Of a DNA stretch of 64,000 nucleotides, positions 31,364-40,848 are shown piece by piece. Location of the stretch: the NCBI RefSeq assembly GCF_000737245.1, contig NZ_JPQU01000031.1, forward strand, positions 30,764-94,763, read 5' to 3'. This stretch comes from Pseudomonas syringae (GTDB lineage Bacteria > Pseudomonadota > Gammaproteobacteria > Pseudomonadales > Pseudomonadaceae). A program made the translations under genes and the position numbers. How positions within the stretch are numbered: the stretch's first letter is position 1; the number at the start of each line of letters is the position of its first letter. The notes under the pieces are model-generated. The model was not told where the DNA came from. It was given only the letters and a program-made list of their open reading frames with translations, and searched no databases.

Positions 31364-31681
31364 GCTGTATCTCCACGGCCGACTACCGGCCTCATGATGC
31401 GGATTCTGCGTAAGGCGCAGGACCTTGACTTGCCTACCAGCGACATCGGCGTACTTATCGCGACCAGCCCCCAGTTACCGGGGTTGGCGCGTCGGGAACG
31501 GATTCGGCCATGTCGCCCATGGATAAGGTTCGCTCCTCGCTCACCTCCACACTCGCCACTAAATGTTTACCAAAAAGCATGAATGGCAAAACAACCGCCG
31601 TCTTGCGTGCCAACCGCCACAAAGAACCGTATTAGCCACATTCGCCGACCATAAACCGTATGGTCATGAGGACTACAAAAG
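31364..31681. promoter_or_regulatory. Divergent gbcB/gbcA control region
   Basis: This 318-bp non-coding region separates the starts of gbcB and gbcA and must hold both promoters. In Pseudomonas these genes are activated by the AraC-type regulator GbdR, but I could not place its sites with confidence. GAGGAC just upstream of the gbcA ATG is its likely ribosome site. No REPIN is present, unlike most gaps of this size here. Confidence 0.55.
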
Positions 31682-32980
31682 ATGGACGTCACCGCAACCT
31701 TGAGCTTGGGCGATCCGCTGGAACCGGCACGTAAGGCCACCGCCGAAATGCTGCAGAACCGTGAGCGCACTTATTCGCTGCCACAACCGTTCTACAGTGA
31801 TGAGCGGCTGTTTGAAATCGACATGCAGGAAATCTTCCACAAGGAGTGGCTGATTGCGGGGATGACGGCGGAAATTCCGGCCAAGGGCAACTACATGACC
31901 CTGCAGATCGGCAAGAATCCGGTCCTGGTGGTGCGCGGTGCAGACGGTTCGGTCAATGCGTTTCATAACGTCTGCCGCCATCGCGGGTCGCGCCTGTGCA
32001 CCAAGGAAAAGGGCAAGGTTGCCAAGCTGGTCTGCCCATACCACCAGTGGACTTACGAGCTGGATGGTCGCCTGCTGTTCGCCGGCACCGAGATGGGTGA
32101 CGACTTCGACATGAAGAACTTCAGCCTCAAGCCGATCAACGTGAAGACGGCGGGCGGTTACATCTTCATCAGCCTCGCTGAAAACCCGCCAGCCATCGAC
32201 GAGTTCCTGCAAACCCTCAAGCACTACATGGAACCGTACGACATGGAAAACACCAAGGTGGCGGTGCAAACCACCTTGATGGAAAAGGCCAACTGGAAGC
32301 TGGTGCTGGAAAACAACCGCGAGTGCTACCACTGCAACGCATCGCACCCGGAACTGTTGAACACGTTGTTGGAATGGGATGACGTCACCGATCCGCGTGC
32401 TACCCAGTCGTTCAAGGATCACGTGGCCGAGTCAGCCGCAGCCTGGGACGCCGAGAAGATTCCGTATGCCCACGCCAGCTTCGGCCTGCGCAACCGTATC
32501 GTGCGCATGCCGCTGCTCAAGGGCACCGTGTCCATGACCATGGACGGCAAGCCTGGCAGCAACAAACTCATGGGCCGGATCAAGAACCCGGACCTGGGAT
32601 CGATGCGCATCCTGCACCTGCCGCACTCGTGGAACCACTGCATGGGCGATCACATCATCGTGTTCACGGTGTGGCCGATCAGCGCTCAGGAAACCATGGT
32701 CAGCACCAAATGGCTGGTGCACAAGGACGCCGTTGAAGGCGTGGACTACGACGTTGCGCGTCTGCGTGAAGTCTGGGACGCGACCAACGATCAGGACCGT
32801 CGCCTGGCCGAAGAAAACCAGCGCGGCATCAACTCCAGCGCCTACCAGCCAGGCCCGTACTCCAAGACTTATGAGTTCGGCGTGGTCAACTTCATCGACT
32901 GGTACAGCGCCCGAATGCTGGAAAACATGGGCGCCGAGCCTGCGCCATATTTGAAGGGTGTGGCGGTTAATCACGAGTGA
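31682..32980 (+). CDS. gbcA: Glycine betaine monooxygenase, Rieske oxygenase subunit
   Basis: The 432-residue Rieske-type oxygenase demethylates glycine betaine in the cytoplasm, releasing formaldehyde. Rieske ligands C98, H100 (CRHRGSRLC) and C118, H121 (CPYHQW) are present, and the mononuclear iron site is represented by NNRECYHCNASHPEL near residue 215. Length and N-terminal sequence match Pseudomonas GbcA. It is the first step of the betaine-to-glycine route completed by sox genes in this window; the dimethylglycine demethylase genes are not seen here. Confidence 0.96.
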   Translation: MDVTATLSLGDPLEPARKATAEMLQNRERTYSLPQPFYSDERLFEIDMQEIFHKEWLIAGMTAEIPAKGNYMTLQIGKNPVLVVRGADGSVNAFHNVCRHRGSRLCTKEKGKVAKLVCPYHQWTYELDGRLLFAGTEMGDDFDMKNFSLKPINVKTAGGYIFISLAENPPAIDEFLQTLKHYMEPYDMENTKVAVQTTLMEKANWKLVLENNRECYHCNASHPELLNTLLEWDDVTDPRATQSFKDHVAESAAAWDAEKIPYAHASFGLRNRIVRMPLLKGTVSMTMDGKPGSNKLMGRIKNPDLGSMRILHLPHSWNHCMGDHIIVFTVWPISAQETMVSTKWLVHKDAVEGVDYDVARLREVWDATNDQDRRLAEENQRGINSSAYQPGPYSKTYEFGVVNFIDWYSARMLENMGAEPAPYLKGVAVNHE

Positions 32981-33023
32981 TCCGGTAGCGTAACTCCTGT
33001 TGGGAGTAGGCCTGCTCCCGCAG

Positions 33024-33475
33024 TTGTAGGTGTAACTCGATTCTGTGGGAGCGAGCTTGCTCGCGAATAGGCCAGTACATCCACTACATCTTTGGAGCCC
33101 TGACCTTTGTCTTCGCAAGCAAGCTTGCTCCCACAGTTGTAGGTGTAACTCGATTCTGTGGGAGCGAGCTTGCTCGCGAATAGGCCAGTACATCCACTAC
33201 ATCTTTGGAGCCCTGACCATTGTCTTCGCAAGCAAGCTTGCTCCCGCAGTTGTAGGTGTAACTCGATTCTGTGGGAGCGAGCTTGCTCGCGAATAGGCCA
33301 GTACATCCACTACATCTTTGGAGCCCTGACCATTGTCTTCGCAAGCAAGCTTGCTCCCGCAGTTGTAGGTGTAACTCGATTCTGTGGGAGCGAGCTTGCT
33401 CGCGAATAGGCCAGTACATCCACTACATCTTTGGAGCCCTGACCATTGTCTTCGCAAGCAAGCTTGCTCCCACAG
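33024..33475. repeat. Tandem array of four 113-bp REPIN units
   Basis: Four consecutive copies start at 33024, 33137, 33250 and 33363, each exactly 113 bp. A partial fifth begins at 33476 (TTGTAGGTGTAAC) and a degenerate half copy precedes the array (about 32990-33023). Each unit holds an inverted pair (CTGTGGGAGCGAGCTTGCTC and GCAAGCAAGCTTGCTCCC) plus a constant flank TTGTAGGTGTAACTCGATT. Copies differ at only a few positions, such as CCTTTG/CCATTG and CCCACAG/CCCGCAG. Open frames through the array repeat the same peptides and are not genes. Confidence 0.95.
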
Positions 33476-33576
33476 TTGTAGGTGTAACGCGTGGTGTACC
33501 CGGCTCATCACATTCGTCGCTTCATAGCCCCATGTCTGGCTCACTGGGTTTCACTACTTCCAGACGATCTTAAAAC

Positions 33577-33592
33577 CTAGCAATTCTGCTAG
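33577..33592. promoter_or_regulatory. lux-box-like palindrome upstream of giant gene
   Basis: CTAGCA-ATTC-TGCTAG is a palindrome with perfect 6-bp arms, preceded by AC to give ACCTAG. It lies 88 bp before the giant gene's ATG. A TTTTAACA stretch about 30 bp downstream of the centre is placed as a -10 element would be. It resembles the palindrome at 13278. Confidence 0.5.
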
Positions 33593-33679
33593 TACCTCAC
33601 GACTTTTCCCCGTTTTAACATCGCCTCAAGACTCGAGTTCGCGTTCCGAGCCTCCGCATGGTCATGCCTGAGGTGAGTC

Positions 33680-36600
33680 GTGAAGAAACAATACTGGATA
33701 GTCATTGCGCTGGTTGTCGTTCTCGGGATTGTGCTGGCTCTGACGCTCGACGTCGCTGTTGGCAAAAACACCCCGCAAGCCTTGGGTGAAGAAATTCACG
33801 CCGGAACATTCGAAGAGCCGCGACTGATCAGCGAGCCTGCCTGGCAAGGCGCGGTGTTTCTCGATACCGATGTGCAACCCAATGCGTTCTACATTGCTGC
33901 GTTCGACAGCGAACCCGAAGTGCCTAACCCGGTCTTCCCGCAAACGCCGCAATCCAGTCAGTCCTGGACGTACGCCGGACAACATTCCGGGCTGGGGCCT
34001 GATCTGAAACCCTTCACCGAGCCAACTCGTGTGGATGCGCTACACCTTGCGCAAATAAACGGCAAAAAGGCCTTGCTGCGCTCAAAAATCAACGGTCTGC
34101 CCAGCGCTGAAACGCCTTACCCAACCACCTCTGAAAGCAATGATCACTGGGCGTTCATCGGTGTTTTTGAGAAGTCTGGCACCGAGACCGAAATGAAGAA
34201 CTACGGCGATCTGGTATGGCCTGGCGTGTTCATGAGGTATGAGCCTAACCAGTCGGTTTACATCGCCCTGCGAACCGGCAACCCAGTGGTGGACGCCTGG
34301 CCTGAGCCGGATAGCAAAGAAGGTGCGGATTATTGGAAGTTTGCGGGGACTGATTCTGCTATCGACCCCCAACTTCCCAAACCGTGGAGTGCGCGCAGCG
34401 TTCAGATCGGCTCGGTTTATCACCAGCCCGTCAACGTCATGGGCAACTACTACTGGGGGTCTAAGTTCGTCGGTTTCCCTGCATTGATGGGCGCAGAGTT
34501 TCCCCATTCCGCACAAACATCCAGTTCCTGGACTTACCTGGGCCGCCATCTCGGGTCGAGTCTAGATCCCAAAACCTTCGGCGAGCCCTATAGCGGTAAT
34601 AATCTCTACAATTTTTACCGGGCGCGTATACAAGGCAAATGGGTGGTCGCGACTCCACTCCAGTATCAAGGTGCTCCATCCCCCGAAACCCCCTTCCCGA
34701 CAGAGCTGGAAAACAACGCGTTCTGGAGGCTGGCTGTTATCTCGGTACACGCCGGTACGTGGCAGAACCCGAAAACCCAGGAAGATACGTATACCTGGGC
34801 AGGACAGATTCACGCACATCCTCAGGAAAACGGGCAGGCTCTGTTCCGTTCGTTGGTTTCGTACTCTGCTGATGTGGGCGGGTGGCACTACGAGGATGCT
34901 GAGAAATGGCAGCCATTGGGTATTTCCCTCCATGCAGGAACAGTGGCAGACCCAAAAGGGCAGGATGAACTGACTTGGCCTGGGGCAGTGCACGCCACGA
35001 CTATCGACGAGCAAGTGACCTACTTCAGGTCGCTGGAGGAGGGCGTTCCCGCCGAGCATGACTGGCCGCTGCCAACCACCGCCACCAGCAACGAACACTG
35101 GCAGTTGATTCCCGAAGTGCCAGCGCTTGGCACGTTCGAAGAGCCCCGGCGCTTTGACGATTACAGTCAGGCAGGCTCGGTGTACCTGGATACCTTCGCC
35201 AATGGTCAGCACAACTACTACATTTCGCGCATTGAGGGTTACCCCGCTGACGATATCGACAGCTTCGCGACGATAGGCCGCCAGGGTGATCCAAACTGGG
35301 AGTTTGCCGGCCGCCACTCAGGGTTGATGACCGACCTCAAACCCTTTGACGACATCACCCGTGTCGGCGCCTTCCATGAGGCTGACATTACCGGGCAACG
35401 CGCGTTGCTGCGCTCTCGTATCGACGGCTGGCCGTCTCCTGCCACGCCTTACCCTGTGAGCCTCGCCAGCACTGAGCATTGGGAATTCATCGGCGTGTTC
35501 AAACATGACGGTACCGCAGGCGACTACAAGGGCAAAGACGAGGTGACATGGCCGGGTGCCTTGCATCTGGACGAGGCGCAACAGCTGGTGTTTGCCGCGA
35601 AACAAGCTGGCGAGCCGGGGCCAGAGGGCTGGTTGTACCCCGTTGGTGAAGAGAGCAACGATCAGTGGGATTTCGTCATGTCGATGGCAGCCAACAGCGG
35701 CACTGTCGAGGCCCCCCGTGAGCGCAATATGCCGAGTATTCCGGGGGCGATCTTTGCCGATCAGCGTGGCTTATTGCGCCAGAAACTCTACCGCTCCAAA
35801 TTCAGTGGCTATGCAAAAGACGTCGGCGCGGTTTACCCCTCTGAGGGCGAGTCCAACGAGTTTTATGATTACCTGGGTGATCATGCGGGAACCTTCAGTG
35901 ATCCCAAACCTTTCACCGAGCCCACCTGGCAGGGGGCGGTGCACCAGACCACCATCGACGGGCAGCTGGCGTTTCTCAAAGCTAAGTTTGATGGTGCTCC
36001 CAGTGTTGAAAAAACGCCGTATCCCGAAACGCTTGCGAGTAATGAGTACTGGGATTTCGAGTTTACGACCGAGCAGGCGGGGACTTATGTCGAACCCAAA
36101 TCCATGAGTGGCAATACGTGGCCTGGGGCGATTCATCAGTACGCTGATATGGGCAAGACCAGGCTTTATGCGGCTCAGAAATTTGGAAACCCTCAAGCAG
36201 AAGGTTGGCCTACCCCCAATGACCCTTCGGGCGTGTACTGGAAGTTTGTCGGCAATGTCCGCCACAAAGGCACTTTTGCTGACCCGAAAGAGCTCGATGA
36301 GGTCACCGGTATCGGGCTGATTCATACCACTACCATTGAAGGTGAGGTGGTGTATTTCCGTTCGCTGGTCAATGGTGAGCCCGCTGAAAACGGTTGGGCT
36401 TATCCTGAGACGGCAACCAGCAACCAATATTGGGAGTACCTGGGCAGGAATCTGCGGCAGGGCACTTGGGATGATCCCAAAGTTGCCAATGACTTCACCT
36501 GGCCGGGCCAAATGCATGCCGTTCAGATAGGCGACAAACGGGTGTACCTACAGGCAAAAATGGACGGTCTCCCCGCCGAGCATGATTGGCCGTATCCAGA

Positions 36601-39600
36601 GAGTGCAGACAATGCTTTTTGGTCTATCGCCGGAGAGTCGCGGCACAGCGGGAGTTTCCATAACCCTAAAGACCAGCAGGAAGTCACTTGGGTGGGCGCG
36701 GTACATATGCGTCAAGACGGCGAGCGCAGAATGTATTACCGCTCCAAGGTTGCCGGGAATCTTGTGGCGATCGGCAACAGTTATCCGCTCCCCGAGGGGG
36801 AAAGCAATAATCTTGGTTGGGACTACATTGGGGCCAACAGCGCAGCCGGAATATTGAGCGACCCGCATATTGGCAGCGTTTTGACATGGCCGGGGAATGT
36901 TCACAAAACGACGGAAGGCCGGGCTTATTACTATCTGGCCCTGTTTACAGGCATCGCCGACGCCAATCACCCGTTCCCCGCATTTGGAGGGAATAGCAAT
37001 GAAAGCTGGAAATATGTCGGCACAAGCCAATTTCCAGGAACGGTGCTTCAGCCCAAAATAGCCAGTGAAATTACCTGGCCGGGGGCGATCCACCGATTCG
37101 AGCGAGATGGCAAAGCTAATTATGTGAGATCAAAATTCAATGGGATTCCGCCAGAGTCTGGTTGGGAGTATCCCGCTCATGGGAATGAGCAGTGGGAGTA
37201 TCCGGATATGGGCCTTCTGGCTGGCACCTGGAACGAGCCCAAAAATCTGACTGATGCGACCTGGCCGGGTGCGATTCATGTTTTAAAAAGTTATGTGTGG
37301 GTAGACAGTTGGGTGCTGAGACGGTCGTTTTATCGGGCGAAATTTTGGGGAAAGGGGATACAGCAAGTAGCCGGTTATCTAAATCCGGACTATTTTGATC
37401 CCCTTGGCTTTTCGGTTTATCAGGGGACATTGGACAGCCCGAAATATTTCGATCAACCGACGTGGCTCGGTGCAATTCATATGGATCGGGTTACTCGTTT
37501 CTTGTTCGAGGCAAAGAAAGCCGGCGAGATGGGTATTGATGTCGGTGAGCATCCCAATACACCCACTGACACAGACTCCTGGCACTTCCTGGGCGTGAAT
37601 ATGAACACCGGTACCTACGAGGACCCCAAAAACTGGAATGAATACACTTGGCCTGGCCGTATTCATAATTACGACATTGGCCGCACGATTTTATACTTTT
37701 CCCCGAAAATGACCGGAACGCCTTCAGAGCAGGATCCTCCCTGGGGTTACCCAACCGATGAGAGCAGCAACGAATGGTGGGCTTATGAAGGACGTACTGA
37801 ACATGCGGGTACCTACGCCGAGCCGCATGAGTTGAATGAAGTCACCTGGAAAGGCGCGATTCACCAGGTGAAACTGCCCGACCGCATCCGTTATTACAAA
37901 GCCAAATTCGCCGGCAATGGTCAGCAGTTAGGCTATGACTACCCTGATGGAGAGATCAGCGACAGGAATTGGGAATACACCTCCACCGGCCTTCATGCCG
38001 GTACGGTGGAAGATCCCAAGGATTATGGGCGTGAACCGGTTTGGCCTGGAGCAATCGTCGTCAACACGCGCGCGCTCGTCGGCCGTTATTACTACGCGGC
38101 GCACAATGATGGAATTCCGGTAGCTAACAATTGGCCGCTACCGACAGGGGAAGCAAGCAACGCAGATTGGGGCTATTTTGGCGTTTCCAAACATGCGGGC
38201 ACCAAAGACGACCCCAAAACATCGGATGAAGTGACATGGCCTGGGGCGTTGAATCTTTACGATCAAAGTAGTTTAGGTTTGCGGGTACTTTTTAGCCCTA
38301 CACAAGCACTCATTCCAGAGCAAAATGAGGGGTGGCAGTTTCCAAACACCCTGGAGAGCAACGATAAATGGATTTATTCTGGATTTACCCATACTAATGG
38401 CACCTTCGACAACCCCAAGTCATGGAATCACGTGACTGACATCGGGTTGATCCATTCCACTACTCTCTACCATCAAGTCATGTATTTTGCTGCGAAGTTT
38501 CAGGGTCAGGCAGATCCACCTGGGCGACCTACTAATGTTCCGGTGAAAAGCTTTCCAGGCGGCTCTTTTGATAATGAATGGTGGCGGTACATGCGAAGAG
38601 GGGACGGCACGGTAAAAGTCCCCAACAGCTGGGATGACTACTCTATGGTCGGTGACGTAAATGCTTATTTTGTCAGTGGCAAACGCCTATTATTCAAAGC
38701 CAAAAAAGAAGGCCGTCCCTCGGACTATAATTGGTATTACCCGGGGGACGAAAAAGATAATAACTATTGGCAATACTATGCTACCCATCGCGGCACATAC
38801 GATGATCCAAAGGAGTGGCCTGAGTTTACCGAGGTTGGTGATATTCATCGTTATCAATACGGAGATAACACTCTATTCTTCAAGGCCAAAAAAGAAGGCT
38901 ACCCGGCCAGCCTTGGCTTCTACCCAACCGCCCCGAATCAGGATACTGATGCATGGGCTTATGCAGGCCTGCATGCCGGGACCCGTCAAGATCCGAAGGG
39001 CGTGGGTGAGCCTACCTGGCCGGGGGCAATTCATTGGGATCGGCAGCAAAATAGGCACTTTGAATCCAGATCCACTGGAGTATCATCAAATTATCCTCCA
39101 GGTGAGGGCGATACTGGTACTTGGGAATTTATCGATACAGGACGATATGCCGCCTCAGGCATCAATGACTTTTCCAAGCCATTTGACGAATACACGTGGG
39201 TGACGGCTCATAATGCTTATCTTGATAGTTTGACGGGTCATTTAAATCGCGGTGTGAGAGGATTGATGCTGGATGTCCACTATGATTATGCTGTCAATAA
39301 TCCCAAGGTTCGGATGTGTCACGCTCAGGATAATTATTGTTCAAGCAGCAATCCGTTATTAACCAGTGGTTTATTAGAGGTATTAGCTTATTTGAAGAGG
39401 GATCGGAATGCCGTTATATCCCTGCTTTTTGAATCGACTGTCACACGTGATGCCATGCAAGGTGTCTTGAACGAGTTGCCAGAGTTGGCACGCTATGTCT
39501 ACAACCAGGAAGATCGTAAGGGGGCGGATAAGAATACATGGGCTACCCTTCAGGAAATGATTGATACCAATAAACGGTTGGTCATCTTTTCCGACGGTGA

Positions 39601-40771
39601 CTTGCCCGCAAGTTACGACGTTGGGGGCGTTAAAGTAGATATTATGGGCGCCAACGATATGCAGGTTGAGAATGGCTACAATCTTGGTGACTCAGCGCTG
39701 TCCCATAACTGGGAGTGCAAAAGTCGATACAACGACCTCCCGCTCTCGCTACGCAAGGTCAGGGGGACTTTCAATCGGCCCTTCGTACTCAATCAATTCC
39801 ATTCCTTTGGTAGCAGCACCGCCCATGCTGGCGATAAGGACAACAACCTGACTTGGCTGCAGCGGCGTGTAGAGCGTTACTGCGGGGAGCCCAGTGGCTG
39901 GAGGAAACCCAATTATCTGGCCATTGACTTCAATCAGGTGGGCGATGCGTTTCCCTATGCTGCGGCGCTGACACAAGGTGGTTTTTACTCTTACGAGTCG
40001 AATAACGCTCACCGAGACTGGGATACTGTTTGCGTCCTGCCTGCTAGTCAGAGCTCGCCAGGTGAAGTGGTTTCGTACGATCTACGCTTGAAAAGTCACG
40101 GCTGTGAAGAGGACGAAATCAGGTCCATGGAGCTGGATGGCATCAGTGCCGGGACGCGTATTGAGCTCTACGATAGCCCTAGTGCGGATAGGCAGGACGA
40201 CTTTACGATCATTGATGTGAAGCAGTCAGTGCCGTTAGGGCAGAGGGTGAGGCTCAATACGCTCGGAGGGAGCTCTGAAGAGAACTTCTGGTACCGCAAG
40301 CGCTCGATTCGCGATAACTACAACGGTCTGGACGGCAAGATTTCCAGGATCAGAGTGCTAACCTCACCACCTGCCGGTGATTTTTCCGATGCGTACGTCA
40401 CGTTCTACCAGGAAGTGAACGCTCAGCAAGACATCATTTGTACCGTCGACTTCACAAGGCAGGACGTTCGAGCGAAAAGAAATGGTTACGGATGCGATAA
40501 CGACCAGATTGATTCTGCAGTCATCGGCAAAGCAAAGGCCGGGGCCTACTTCGCGGTGGCGGGTCACCCTGATGGTTATTACAGGGAAGGCCTCGCTGAG
40601 GTTCGGGTCAAGAAGGATATTTTAATGCCGGTGATCGTTCGTGACTTTGAACACCAACTTGAGAATGAATTCTTCGAGATCAGAAGATGCCGGGGCGACG
40701 ACAGGCTGGAGGGCAAGATCTCGTTCATGGAGTTCTACCCTGACGGTCGTGAGTTCGTCTGCCCTCGTTAG
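33680..40771 (+). CDS. Giant exported repeat protein with PI-PLC X-type phospholipase domain
   Basis: The 2363-residue protein starts with a hydrophobic signal or anchor helix (YWIVIALVVVLGIVLALTL). Residues about 42-1825 hold roughly 28 repeats of about 63 residues, with pattern GT-x3-PK...TWPGAIH...Y-x-AK-x-x-G-x-P...YP...SN-x-x-W-x-Y-x-G. Repeats 1-7 (from residue 42) and 8-14 (from 484) align one to one. Residues about 1835-2115 are a phosphatidylinositol-specific phospholipase C X-type domain: VTAHNAY with H1844, GVRGLMLDVHYDY, and MCHAQD with H1881 as the likely second catalytic His. Two related C-terminal modules follow, with cysteines 2118/2142 and 2254/2272. No EF-hand, Y or C2 domain was seen. 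DNA from about 37.1 to 39.5 kb is richer in A/T than its surroundings. Substrate and localisation beyond export are unknown; the repeats may bind glycans. Confidence 0.85.
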   Translation: MKKQYWIVIALVVVLGIVLALTLDVAVGKNTPQALGEEIHAGTFEEPRLISEPAWQGAVFLDTDVQPNAFYIAAFDSEPEVPNPVFPQTPQSSQSWTYAGQHSGLGPDLKPFTEPTRVDALHLAQINGKKALLRSKINGLPSAETPYPTTSESNDHWAFIGVFEKSGTETEMKNYGDLVWPGVFMRYEPNQSVYIALRTGNPVVDAWPEPDSKEGADYWKFAGTDSAIDPQLPKPWSARSVQIGSVYHQPVNVMGNYYWGSKFVGFPALMGAEFPHSAQTSSSWTYLGRHLGSSLDPKTFGEPYSGNNLYNFYRARIQGKWVVATPLQYQGAPSPETPFPTELENNAFWRLAVISVHAGTWQNPKTQEDTYTWAGQIHAHPQENGQALFRSLVSYSADVGGWHYEDAEKWQPLGISLHAGTVADPKGQDELTWPGAVHATTIDEQVTYFRSLEEGVPAEHDWPLPTTATSNEHWQLIPEVPALGTFEEPRRFDDYSQAGSVYLDTFANGQHNYYISRIEGYPADDIDSFATIGRQGDPNWEFAGRHSGLMTDLKPFDDITRVGAFHEADITGQRALLRSRIDGWPSPATPYPVSLASTEHWEFIGVFKHDGTAGDYKGKDEVTWPGALHLDEAQQLVFAAKQAGEPGPEGWLYPVGEESNDQWDFVMSMAANSGTVEAPRERNMPSIPGAIFADQRGLLRQKLYRSKFSGYAKDVGAVYPSEGESNEFYDYLGDHAGTFSDPKPFTEPTWQGAVHQTTIDGQLAFLKAKFDGAPSVEKTPYPETLASNEYWDFEFTTEQAGTYVEPKSMSGNTWPGAIHQYADMGKTRLYAAQKFGNPQAEGWPTPNDPSGVYWKFVGNVRHKGTFADPKELDEVTGIGLIHTTTIEGEVVYFRSLVNGEPAENGWAYPETATSNQYWEYLGRNLRQGTWDDPKVANDFTWPGQMHAVQIGDKRVYLQAKMDGLPAEHDWPYPESADNAFWSIAGESRHSGSFHNPKDQQEVTWVGAVHMRQDGERRMYYRSKVAGNLVAIGNSYPLPEGESNNLGWDYIGANSAAGILSDPHIGSVLTWPGNVHKTTEGRAYYYLALFTGIADANHPFPAFGGNSNESWKYVGTSQFPGTVLQPKIASEITWPGAIHRFERDGKANYVRSKFNGIPPESGWEYPAHGNEQWEYPDMGLLAGTWNEPKNLTDATWPGAIHVLKSYVWVDSWVLRRSFYRAKFWGKGIQQVAGYLNPDYFDPLGFSVYQGTLDSPKYFDQPTWLGAIHMDRVTRFLFEAKKAGEMGIDVGEHPNTPTDTDSWHFLGVNMNTGTYEDPKNWNEYTWPGRIHNYDIGRTILYFSPKMTGTPSEQDPPWGYPTDESSNEWWAYEGRTEHAGTYAEPHELNEVTWKGAIHQVKLPDRIRYYKAKFAGNGQQLGYDYPDGEISDRNWEYTSTGLHAGTVEDPKDYGREPVWPGAIVVNTRALVGRYYYAAHNDGIPVANNWPLPTGEASNADWGYFGVSKHAGTKDDPKTSDEVTWPGALNLYDQSSLGLRVLFSPTQALIPEQNEGWQFPNTLESNDKWIYSGFTHTNGTFDNPKSWNHVTDIGLIHSTTLYHQVMYFAAKFQGQADPPGRPTNVPVKSFPGGSFDNEWWRYMRRGDGTVKVPNSWDDYSMVGDVNAYFVSGKRLLFKAKKEGRPSDYNWYYPGDEKDNNYWQYYATHRGTYDDPKEWPEFTEVGDIHRYQYGDNTLFFKAKKEGYPASLGFYPTAPNQDTDAWAYAGLHAGTRQDPKGVGEPTWPGAIHWDRQQNRHFESRSTGVSSNYPPGEGDTGTWEFIDTGRYAASGINDFSKPFDEYTWVTAHNAYLDSLTGHLNRGVRGLMLDVHYDYAVNNPKVRMCHAQDNYCSSSNPLLTSGLLEVLAYLKRDRNAVISLLFESTVTRDAMQGVLNELPELARYVYNQEDRKGADKNTWATLQEMIDTNKRLVIFSDGDLPASYDVGGVKVDIMGANDMQVENGYNLGDSALSHNWECKSRYNDLPLSLRKVRGTFNRPFVLNQFHSFGSSTAHAGDKDNNLTWLQRRVERYCGEPSGWRKPNYLAIDFNQVGDAFPYAAALTQGGFYSYESNNAHRDWDTVCVLPASQSSPGEVVSYDLRLKSHGCEEDEIRSMELDGISAGTRIELYDSPSADRQDDFTIIDVKQSVPLGQRVRLNTLGGSSEENFWYRKRSIRDNYNGLDGKISRIRVLTSPPAGDFSDAYVTFYQEVNAQQDIICTVDFTRQDVRAKRNGYGCDNDQIDSAVIGKAKAGAYFAVAGHPDGYYREGLAEVRVKKDILMPVIVRDFEHQLENEFFEIRRCRGDDRLEGKISFMEFYPDGREFVCPR

Positions 40772-40777
40772 GCGCGC

Positions 40778-40808
40778 GAGGGGCTGATCAATGCTTGATC
40801 GGCCCCTC
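40778..40808 (+). terminator. Strong hairpin after giant gene
   Basis: GAGGGGCTGATCA and TGATCGGCCCCTC form a 13-bp stem with one mismatch and loop ATGCT, six bases after the stop codon. No T-run follows, so termination is likely but not certain. Confidence 0.6.
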
Positions 40809-40848
40809 CAACCCAATCCCCCGGGGCCTCTCAGATTCAGCCAACAAC

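Noticed and set aside
33024..33475. CRISPR array
   Set aside because: The units are identical along their whole 113 bp, with no unique spacers, and no cas gene is near.
33045..33573. Overlapping open frames on both strands through the 113-bp array
   Set aside because: They encode the same REPIN-derived peptides in each unit and lack ribosome sites; they are a product of the repeat, not genes.
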